From: Xylogone sp. PMI_703
Lineage: Eukaryota > Ascomycota > Leotiomycetes
NCBI GenBank assembly: GCA_021399445.1
Contig: JAJTUQ010000005.1
Location: forward strand, 744,001-808,000
Reading direction: 5' to 3'
DNA length: 64,000 bases
This document shows, one piece after another, positions 1 through 9,677 of the stretch. The position numbers and the translations under genes were made by a program. The notes under the pieces are model-generated. The model did no database searches. It had not been told where the DNA came from and saw only the letters and a list, made by a program, of their open reading frames with translations. Position 1 is the stretch's first letter. Every line of letters starts with the position of its first letter.

Positions 1-212
1 GCTCGTCTGCTGCAAGACGAAGGGAACGGCGAGTAGCTGCTCCCAAGATATCAGCATTAGAGTAAACAATTAACAGGAGCAAGTATCAACCAGCAAAAAG
101 AAAATCAGTATTGAAGGGCAGACCTACAAGAGCTTCTAGAGGGCGCTGGGCTGCTATTGATGCTATCGAGTGTCTTCCGGGGCCTGCCCCGTGGACGAGT
201 GGTAGAGGCCAT
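1..212 (-). CDS. 5' end of an AT-hook protein (partial, runs off the window)
   Basis: Only the first two exons are visible: exon 1 at 212-128 and exon 2 from 36 off the left edge, with an intron at 37-127. The intron has a GTAGGT donor, a CTAAT branch site and an AG acceptor. The predicted start is MASTTRPRGRPRKTLDS, and after splicing it continues SSTRRSLRLAADE. RGRPRK is a classic AT-hook core that binds the minor groove of AT-rich DNA, so a nuclear or chromatin role is likely; this is inference from one short motif. The gene is divergent from RAD7. I do not recognise the family, and too little is visible to name it. The start is supported by the clean splice and the basic, serine-rich N-terminus. 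Confidence 0.6.
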
Positions 213-1077
213 GATTGCGGGGCAAGTTATGCAATGCGCTCCGGAGATGCGAATAAATAGACAATGAGATAAGAAGTATGATAGGGAGTATATTATGAAT
301 GAATAGAGAACAGCAATCGATAAGAGATAATGATATTCTCAGTTGAGGAACCAGCAGCCTTGCTGAACCTGACAAAGTGCCACGATTGGTATCTCCGAAC
401 AGTCGTCCTGGGACCGATTTGGTGCGACCGCACAAAGAAATCAGGGGCGACCACAGACACTCACAACCACAGCACTCAGCAGATATTTATGGATTTCTTT
501 GAAGAGAGAACTGCGGAGGAAGAAGTACTCTGTACATAAAAAGAAAACAAAGGGAAAGGAATTGAGAAGCGGTTGGACTGGAGAGCTGAGAAGTCGCCTC
601 CTTCTCCCCTTTGCTTATCGAGCTTTGTCGACCCCGACAAGGAACGCGCAAATGGCGCGGCAGCACGTGACTTCCCGTCTCCATTTTTAGGCAGCAGAGC
701 CCTGCGATTGGCCAAAGGAGCAAAACCACTTTAAAAAACCACTTTAGGTCGGGCGGCCGATCAGGAGAAGTCGCGACGCCCCCCGCGAATGCCCTTGCTG
801 ACAATCCAGAAGAACGGCACAACTTCAATCCGCCCATTTCCTGCTTGCTTTTTCGCTGTTTCAGACGGAGAGAGTGTGAAGATAGTCAGACTTGCAGATT
901 GAACTTTCTTCTGTTCCTCAATTCTCAAGTATTAGTTTTTAAGAGGGAGTGAATTGCCCGCTGTTCTATACTTTGGCATTGGTAATCGCCTCTGGGAGAC
1001 GGCAAATCCCCCTCCTTACGCAAAGAGACTCACTTGATCCAACACCATCGAACTAGCAGACAACAAAACTACCCAAT
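213..1077. promoter_or_regulatory. Divergent intergenic region between the AT-hook gene and RAD7
   Basis: This stretch holds no convincing coding sequence. Short open frames on both strands have no family character. A CACGTG hexamer lies at 664-669 and a reversed CCAAT box (ATTGG) at 707-711, both plausible promoter elements for the divergent pair. No TATA box stands out. Confidence 0.4.
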
Positions 1078-3125
1078 ATGTAGGTTAAGATCAACTCTAG
1101 TTCATCATAACCCTCTAACCTGGTCTATTTGTATTCAGGAACCCTCCATCTGGAGCACGAGATAGGCGTGCGGCTGCTGCCCGGCAGATTCGTGGACCGT
1201 GAGTATCGCAATACAAAGTGTACGCTCCATCATTGACATTCAAATCAGACAATCAGCCTTGACAGACTTCCTTGCCGTAAGCATTCCTCCTTCCAATGGC
1301 ACTCTCCCCGCTAATCGTTTGAAAACAGTCGCACAATATCAATGCCAACCAAATTCGACATGACGCCGACGCTCGACGAGCTGCAGCATTGGCATCTCAA
1401 CGCCAGAGCGATGGCGATAACGACGAAAACGAGGATGACGAGGAAGCTCCTGATCTGGAACCAACCCCAAGACTTAGAAAAGAGACCGAGGTCCAGCAGA
1501 AGAAGAGGAAGTTGGAGGAAGAGGTACAGTTCATCCTATGATTTTCGCCACTCAGTCATAATCAGCAAACTTACACTCCACAGAAAGCTATAGCTAAGAT
1601 CAAAGCTTCGAAGCAGTTTCAGCGGCGGAAACGGCAGATGGGCTACGACGACGATGACGAAGATGAAGCAGCCAGGGAAATTTTCGAGCAGAATATGGCA
1701 CCGCTTCCCGGCCAAATGGAAAATTGTGCCATTTGCGAGAAGCGGTTTACGGTCACGGCATATAGTCGAGCGGGACCGAATGGAGGACTTCTCTGCCCAA
1801 AGTGTACAAAGGAAGTGGACAAGGATGAAGGAACAGGCAAAAAGAAGAGAAAGGTAGCCGCCGCGGGTAGACAGCGGCGCCAAGTTCAGAGCAACCTTCT
1901 AGATGGAATTTATCCTGGTGCAAAAGATCTTGTGACGTTGTGTATCGAAACATTGGCCAAAAATGTAGATCTGGCTGAGGATTTTGGAGATCTGCCCCCG
2001 TCTTTAATTGACCGACTCGCTGCCATACTCTCAAAAAGACGACTATTGACACCTACTACACTCGATTTGTTCCTTCGACCAGGAGCAGATACCATTACTG
2101 TTTACGACGGTGCTAAATTATCATCAGACGACTACATTAGAATATTCCAGATCGTACCAACAGTCAGTCGTCTCCGAATACGAAATGCAATTCAGTTCAA
2201 AAACAATGTCTTGGATCATCTACTCGGAACCACAGTTAAGTTGGAAAGTTTCAGCTTGCATGGAGCTAACCTTATTGATGACGAACACTGGGAAACCTTC
2301 CTTCGAGAAAAGGGATCCCATTTACGGGCATTGAAGATATACTACACAGATGGACATTTTGGGGATAATCAAATTGAACTACTGCACCAGACTTGCTCGG
2401 ATCTCAATCGCCTCAAAATTTCTCACAACCAAAAGGCTACCGATGCTGGAATAAATCATATCTCAAAACTCACTAAACTTGAGCACCTTAGCCTTGAACT
2501 CTACAATACAACAAGCTCGGAGCCTTACGTCAATGTACTCAACTCTGTTGGCCCCGCACTTCAGACCCTTTCCATAGGCGCTGCACACTACATCGATGAT
2601 AGCGTGTTGGAAGCAATACATGAAAACTGCCAGCATCTCTCCAAACTTCGAATTACTGATAATGAGGTTCTCACAGATCAAGGATTTGTCAACCTTTTCA
2701 CAAATTGGCAAAACCCCCCTCTGACCTATGTAGACCTACACAAGTGCCGTCACATCGATGCCTCGGATCCACGAGAGAATCCAGACGGGATCGGTCTTTC
2801 ATCCAAGGGCTTCGTTGCTCTAATGGAACATTCAGGAGCTACGTTGCAACACCTCAACATCAATTCCTGCCGACACATTTCAAAAGAAGCATTTGAGACT
2901 GCTTTTGCGGCGGACAAAAAGTATCCCGAGTTGAAGGAGATAAATATCAGTTTCTGTCAGCAAGTCAATGACTTTATTGTGGGTTCGATATTCCGGTGCT
3001 GTCCCAATCTGAAGACACTAAAGGTATTTGGCAACTTCGGTGTGCAGGATGTCAAAGTTCCCCGAGGCAAAATATTAATCGGGATGCCAAATGCATTCGG
3101 AATGCAGATTGAGGGTACTGATTAG
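1078..3125 (+). CDS. RAD7: DNA repair protein Rad7 (leucine-rich repeat protein of global-genome nucleotide excision repair)
   Basis: Rad7 works with Rad16 in recognising lesions in non-transcribed chromatin and forms part of an E3 ubiquitin ligase; this is established in yeasts. The model has five exons: 1078-1079, 1139-1198, 1249-1276, 1329-1523 and 1584-3125, giving 608 residues (yeast Rad7 is 565). The first intron splits the start codon: AT, then the intron, then G. The N-terminus has the family hallmark RGPQSALTDFLA followed by SHNISA. A Cys4 zinc site (CxxC...CxxC) lies at about residues 143-169, followed by a basic KKKRKV stretch. Leucine-rich repeats with the N-x-C pattern fill about residues 290-600. 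The spliced frame is open throughout and each intron has GT...AG ends. Confidence in the family is very high. The split start is the only in-frame ATG that fits. Confidence 0.95.
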
Positions 3126-3649
3126 TTGTGGTCTTCTACCAGCAGTCTTAGCATTGTATGAAATAATGATTTAGAGGACGGGTATACACATTGTTAATAG
3201 CTCTGGCCCCGCAGGAATAGTTTATGGCGCATGGTCAACCACTTTGTCTCTGGGTAGTTTTGGTTGTCTGAAAACGGTATTGAGGATTGCTCTTTGCTCA
3301 TCTTTATAAAAAACAATTAATATATGGATCAACCCAGTCAATATCAATTGCAGCTGTTTATGTCCTTGAATTTCTTACTCAACCCTTTACCGTCATGACT
3401 GTCTCATTCCACCAGCGATCCTGAAGAGCTTATCACATCTTCTCTTGCACGACTTTTCTTCGCTACTCTTACTATTTGGATTCCCTCTGTAACCCAGCAT
3501 ACAAGCATATGTATCTCTACACTCTCATTTGCATCTACACATAGAGAGTTTCACTGTTTTATTTATCGGTTCTCTCTGTCGACCGTGCCGTGTAACTAAA
3601 CCTATCAACACAGCTAATATCTCAGCATAACAAGCTACCTCGATGCACA
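3126..3649. other. RAD7 3' region, AT-rich, no gene
   Basis: This is the 3' flank of RAD7. It is AT-rich, has many stops in all frames and shows nothing that resembles a gene. It leads directly into the repeat array that begins near 3650. Confidence 0.6.
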
Positions 3650-5105
3650 TTCTTGTTTGTTGTGTGTCTACACTCTGAATTTCGTCACTAGAACTCTCGG
3701 CGTGAAAGTTTGAGGTTTGGTCCCGCCGAGAACCAAGACAGGGGTGACTAATCCCAACGGCTTCAAATATCGTTGCGTATCTTCGATTTCGATTTCGTCA
3801 CTATAACTCTCGGCGCTGTTCCATACACTTATTTATGCTTAGTCCATTTGATCATGAATCTCAGTCTCCCTCTCTTTATTCCGGGGCCAGCTTTGTTCAC
3901 CTCTCCGTCCTTTTCCTTCTACTTTCGTTGCGTGTCTTCGCTTTGAATTTCTTCACTATAATTCTCGGCATGTCGTATTCACTGTGCGCCGAACCATCAC
4001 CTCCTCTTTGATATTCATCGTCGATATACCCCTTACTATACACCTGTCCGTGGATGATTCCTCCCCACACCTCAACTCTTTCGTTGCGAATCTACGAATT
4101 CACTCACTTCACTAAATGTCTCGGCATCTTCTCAGTAATTATTTCGTTGCATATCTTCGCTCCAAAAATCTTCACTATACTTCTCGGCGTTGAATGCAGA
4201 TACCTCTTAATTGGAGCTTGCACTGGGAAGAATATTTCGTTGCGGATCTGATTATTTCAGTTTAAATCTTATCACTGGCATGAATCTAGCTTACAAAATT
4301 TTCGCTGCATCTCTACGCTCCGAAAATCTTCACTATATTCTCAAAATCAGACCGCTGCGCTCCGTATACTTCCATTCCAGCTGTACCACGGAGAGAAATC
4401 AATTCTCGTTGCGTGTCTACGCTTCAGAAACCGTCACTATATCGCTCGGCGCCGCAGTACTTCTTTTCGTTCCCTCTCTGAGCAGTGAAATTCATCTTAT
4501 ACCTCTCAGCTTTGAGCGTAGATGTTTCCGGACTGAGCCGGCCGTCTTCTAGGAAAACTTTTCGTTGCGGATCTGAATATTTCGTTTTCATAGTATCACC
4601 AGCATGAAACGAATTCAGACCAAATACTTTGTTGCGTATCTTCGCTCTGAAAATCTTCACTATGTCTCTCGGCTTTAGGTGTAGATGCTTCCGGACTGGA
4701 CCTTGTTTCAGGAAGATATTCCGTTGCGGATCTGAATGTCTCAGCTTTCTTTTTCTACTAGCATGAATCCAGTTCACACCGAATATTTCGTTGCGTCTCT
4801 TCGCTCGAAAAACTTTCACTATATATCTCGGCGCCGCATCACCCTTAACTTTCTATGCTTTGCAAGCTTTCGTTGCGGATCTAAATATCTCAATTTCAAT
4901 TTTATCACTAACATGAAATCATACCAGTTCATGTTAAATATTTCGTTGCGTCTCTTCACCTTTCAAATTTTCACTATATATCTTGGCGCTTCATCTTACC
5001 TTTCTCTCATATACAAGCTTTCGTTGCGTCTCTTCGCTCTTTGAATTCCTCACTATATATCTCGGCATCCAGGTATCCATTTTCGTTGCAAGTCTCATGC
5101 GTTTT
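3650..5105 (+). repeat. Array 1: spaced, bipartite short repeats with two alternating box types
   Basis: About fifteen copies of a box of roughly 50 bases recur here, separated by mostly unique sequence. All begin with TTTCGTTGCG or a close variant. Type A continues with TCTTCGCTC and ends TTCACTATATCTCGGCG; copies start near 3652, 3766, 3921, 4076, 4139, 4296, 4402, 4626, 4783, 4938 and 5018, with a decayed one near 4463 and a head-only copy near 5078. Type B continues GGATCTGAATATTT and ends TATCACTAGCATGAA; copies start near 4231, 4557, 4716 and 4865. From 4139 on, A and B largely alternate, giving a period of about 155-165 bases. A spacer element, GTAGATGYTTCCGGACTG, recurs near 4519 and 4680. 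The array lies between two convergent genes. Its function is unknown. Confidence 0.85.
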
Positions 5106-5307
5106 CCATCACCTGATAAATGGCTCTGAACGTGCGTTATTCCTGGTATTTAAGGTGCTCACTCAAAGTAGCTTAGAGCAGATCTCAAGTAAAAATGTAC
5201 TGTGAGAGCACGGAACTGTATCTCTAGGTCCTGACTGCCATTTTATATTTTCCTAACTACATGTCGCTTTGTATAACTAATAATCCACAGGCTTTTTACG
5301 CTGCTCC

Positions 5308-6449
5308 TTACAGAAGATCTACAAGTTTGCTTGCAACCTGATCAATGTTCACGCGCCAGTTATCAAGGTCCGTCTGGATAATCCCATCATGTTAGTATGT
5401 AGTTTCACATCAGTGCGAATGGCGTAGCTTACCTCAAGGATGAGCTCCCCATTCTCAATCAGACTGCGGTTATACCCACTTGGCAGCTTTGGAATGACAC
5501 GGAATCTGACGACTCCCTTATCCGCGGCCTCCGCAAATCCCTCACGCAACATATCATCCTCACCGAATTTCTCACGCTTCAGGACATACACAAAGGCTTC
5601 GAAGTACTTCAAGACTGTGCTGCCAATGTTGTCCTGCCAGTTCTCAGACCACCTGTCCCATTTCTTGGTCTTGAGTGTCGCGACCAGGGCTTCAAAGTCT
5701 GGCTCGAATTTGAAATCCGGATTTTGCAGCTCATCCGCGGCCTGCTTGCGGACTTCTTCAATCTTAGGATCGTATTCAGTCTTGATGCTGTGACGTGCTG
5801 CATAGGAAAGCGTTGGTGCTGATTCTGGTTGTGGCGCGTCGGAGACTTCCTTTGCAATGTTGGCGGCAGTGTCATCAATGTTCGTACCAAGCATTGTGGG
5901 CTTGAAAAGGAGACGGAAAACGCCCTCGGAAGTGATATCACAACCACCATAAGTCCACTTTGGGCTGTCAAGCATCTGCAAAGCTACAGTGTGGGCATGG
6001 GCTACACTGTTGAGTTCAGCAACGCCCTCCGGGCCGTGTTTGTCAACAAAGCGCTTGAGCTGGTAGATAAAGCCATTGATGTAGCTATTCACTGATTAGC
6101 TTACGTCTAAGCATCAAATATTGGAGGTTCAATCCAGGCATTTTCAAGGAAAGAAGGGCCTACGCTGTAACACAACTTCCCAGTGAATTATGGCCATATG
6201 AGTTAGGCTCAGCATAGGCAAAGATGGCATTGGGATTGACATCAATCTTCCATTCTGCTCCCAGGACCTCTGAGATTTGCTTCTCTAGATCTTCCTTCTT
6301 GGATTCAAAGTTATCACGGACTGTACATTTAAATATCAGTGAACGTCCTCAACAATATCGAGCGATCTGTAATTGAATCCGGGGGAATTCTTACAATCCT
6401 TTCGAACCGCAAGAGGGAGCTTTGCAACTGGTTCCTTTTCGCCTGCCAT
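5308..6449 (-). CDS. Uncharacterised protein with an internally duplicated domain
   Basis: Four exons (6449-6395, 6320-6164, 6084-5433, 5373-5308) encode 309 residues, starting MAGEKEPVAKLPL and ending SKLVDLL. I do not recognise the family. The two halves resemble each other. The first contains NSLGSCVTAYINGFIYQLKR and later GVFRLLFKP; the second contains DNIGSTVLKYFEAFVYVLKR and later GVVRFRVIPK. This suggests a tandem duplication of a domain of about 130 residues, linked by a charged stretch. There is no signal peptide or membrane segment, so a soluble intracellular protein is likely. The acceptor of intron 2 was placed at GAATAG rather than the nearby CAG, because only the former avoids a stop and gives CVTAYINGF. 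The gene is convergent with RAD7 across array 1. Confidence 0.8.
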
Positions 6450-8081
6450 CGTTGAGCTAAGATGGTAGTAAGAAAGTTTGAGAGATTGTAAATACAGAGT
6501 ATAGATGATATATAAGATATTGTGAGGATGAGATGAGGAGCGATCACAAGGCAGTTTCCCATATTTATATATCTTTTTTCGTCACCGCATCCAATCGTCC
6601 AAGATCAACTTGTTTTAGTTGAAACAAAAATGTATAGCTTCACTTAGTTCAACAACTCATTAGCCAAGACCACATGGGACCATAGTTCCCGGCTTGCCGG
6701 TCGAGTCAGAGTCATCCTATATTTTCCCCTTTCTCATGCATCATCGTTCACATAGTAACAGCCGCGGCCAGTATTTAGTAAATACAGCAACGCTCAACTT
6801 AACCTACTTTATTCAGGCTGCAATGCTCTATCTGGTCAAGAATCGACAGACCAACGAATCAGCGTGTTGGAAGTTGCGGCTGAGAGAGGTCAACGGACGG
6901 TTGAGGATAGAATATGGAGGCGCTGAAGGCGTCTCTGGGGCTAATTAAAGCGGCTAGGCGGTGAAAGTGCGGGAGGTTAGCGAGTTGAGAGCGGGTTGGT
7001 AGCGGAGGAATTAGCATCGCAGTGCCTGTGCGCGGCTGCGGATGAAGTGCCTGAATGCCAATCACAGAGCCTGCAGTACAGGCATGGTGACCCCAAAACT
7101 CCCGCCAACACACCCAAAGTAGATCCCAAGGAGAGGCCCCTTAAGGTCCCTAAGACATTATGGCTGGACACCGCCTGGTGATGGTTTCAGGGTCCCGTTC
7201 GCAGGTGTTGGCCCAGTGGTTCGCGGGGCAGATTTGCTGTCCCGCACCAGGAGCCAGCGCCTCAAAAATCAGCCCTACCAAGCATTCTTCCACCTGCAGA
7301 AGTAGCACTGGCTAAAGACAGAAAATATACGCGATAAATAAAATCCCTCAGTCTAACTGGACCTCTGTCTAGTATCATCCCTTTCATTACTGCACAGGAC
7401 AGATGTACATGATGCGGGCGCGGTTCGTCGCCGGCTGCGTTGCGAGTGAGACACAATATCACAAACGCACTGTGGCTGTATCACAACGGCTTTTCTTAGC
7501 ATCAGCAAATCCTCACCGCAGTATAAGGCGGAAGAAAATCACTCCGTCGTGCAATTGGAGCAGCATCTTCAATATGAACAAGCCTATATTGAAGGTGATT
7601 CCGAACACAAGACAGAGAAAGGTTGAAGTTTGGATGCAGAGAAAGAGGAATGAGGTGTTGAACCAAGCTTAACCACTGGCCTGGGCTCTTCGGTACTTGG
7701 GCGGGGGATCTTACAGGCAACTGCCGTGCTGGAAACTGTCGGCCAGGGTCATAAGGCCGCTAACCTGCCGTGAAGATTAGCGTCCTGAGCTCCTTGTGGT
7801 ATCCATCCGAGACAGCCTGTGAAAGCGCCTCGGCCCCGCCTCCACCTCCCGCCAAGGAACAAGAGACTCAAGAAAACATCACCAGCGACGCCACGTCTGA
7901 AAGAGGCAATGGTAAGTTGTTGGGATTTGACATGTACGGTGATGGTACGTTGGTAAGACTTACTCTCATTTTTTTACTCTGTATTGTGAATATCAAATCG
8001 ATATCTACACAGTTAATACTTCTCTCTCAACAGCGCATCTCTTGAGCATACACCAAACAAGATCAGACCCATTCAAAGATC
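6450..8081. other. Divergent intergenic region, no gene seen
   Basis: About 1.6 kb separates the duplicated-domain gene from the next plus-strand gene. Short open frames occur, but none has convincing composition or splice structure. A patch at about 6980-7260 is GC-richer than its surroundings. A short proline-rich open frame near 7770-8045 lacks family features and is not called. Confidence 0.5.
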
Positions 8082-9422
8082 ATGTCTCTGTATATTTCCT
8101 CTTCATGTCCTTTTTAATCCTATAATTAAACTAACCCTTTCCACCACAGACCAACCCGTCTAAAGATCTCTATCCGCGACCTCGTCACCTCTCCATCATC
8201 TACCCTCCAATCCCGCTTCTCCAACCTCCAAACCACACTTGGTCATCCAGTCGGTCTAGATGCAGAATGGAGCATGTTATGGACTTCCTTGTCAGAGGCC
8301 ATCCCTGACCAGTCCACCTTCGTGCCTCTTGTTGTGCAGATAGTTACTTCTTGGGTTGACGCTTTTGAGGGGTGGTTGGATGAGGAGCAGAGGGAGGAGC
8401 AAGTTGGGAGATGTCTAGATAGTCTGAAAGGAGCGAGAGGGTTGAAAATTATCCTTGAGGTATATTGCCCCCGTCATATCTTCGAAAGATAGTCTCAGCT
8501 CTCCATCCTGTTGTTCACGGATTTATTCTCGATCCAACTTTATATGATCCCTCACGTGATTAGCTCCCCCTTTTCCACACTTATCTGACTAATTCAGGTC
8601 TCAACATCTCCTTCCAGCCGTCCAACAACCACTTGGTCCAGCAGAAAATCTTCTTTCATAATCTACCTCCCCAAATCTCGACCTCCATCTCAGCAGACGA
8701 GCCTCGCAGGCTTCACTTCCGACCTCCTCCCTCAATTCGCCTCCTCTTCAGCTACCTCCCCAGTCATCCCAGCAACTAAGAGTGCAGCGCCTGTCAATGA
8801 TGATCCAGACTCCTGGGCTGACCTTGGTCTGGATACCACTATTCCTTCAAGGACTCTTCCCCATCGTGGTGGGCCAGGGGAAAGCGCAAGACCCAATGGC
8901 CATGATCTTGAGCCTGAGGCTCTTCCTGACCTGGCAACTATTGCACGGCCTGAAGAGCTCTTGTCACGACCACCGTATAGATTGATTGTCAGACAGCAAG
9001 TGTCTTCGATAGTTGAAGTGCAGGGGAGTCATCAGGAGAGCCTGATGCTGTTGGAGAAGTATTTGAAGCGGTGGGTTAGACATTCGGTGACACTCGTAAA
9101 TAAGGTAGGTGGTTGCACATATCCTGCCAAATCTGATTTCCATTTCTTCTCAGTGCGATAGACTTAGAAGAGAAGAAGCGATTAGCTAATGAGCCTTTCA
9201 TCATGAATAAAGCCACCCCTGGTGTCTGTTACACTCAAGGAATCTGTTTTCGGCCTGGGTCTTCTTTACGATAGTCTCATCATCGAAGGATTCCGCGATA
9301 TGCAGGTCAATTCTATGCTCGTACTGACATTTGTGGAAAATGTGCTCGGGTATACCATGTTGAGGGGCCGGGACGGCGCTGGGTCAGTTTGGGAGTTCGA
9401 GAGGAAGAGGGGATTTAGGTAA
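8082..9422 (+). CDS. Uncharacterised 344-residue protein
   Basis: Four exons (8082-8089, 8150-8459, 8598-9104, 9213-9422) give a 344-residue protein beginning MSLPTRLKISIRDLV and ending WEFERKRGFR. The first exon carries only eight coding bases. The N-terminal 105 residues look folded and helical (TSWVDAFEGWLDEEQREEQV). A serine- and proline-rich, probably disordered middle follows. The C-terminal third regains hydrophobic character (SVTLKESVFGLGLLYDSLII). No signal peptide, membrane segment or catalytic motif is visible, and I do not recognise the family. The phases of all four exons agree and the frame stays open through each junction, which supports a real gene. Start choice rests on the small first exon with a GTATAT donor. 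An alternative start within exon 2 is possible. Confidence 0.7.
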
Positions 9423-9677
9423 ATACGGAAGAAAATCCGTAAACAGGAGTTATGAGCTTATATATTCTTTCATTATTAGCGTAGTTATATTCTTTCTAGA
9501 CAATGTATATTCAACACCCAGTGCAAATATGAAACATTCTCGTATCTCTCCGGGGACTGTGATCCAAGATAGAGACAACGCTACAGAAAATATATGCCTC
9601 TCATGGCAACACCCAATTTCCTATTTAGATGTATTCTGGTTAAATTCAAATTTACAAACTCTGGTCCAGCTGCATGA

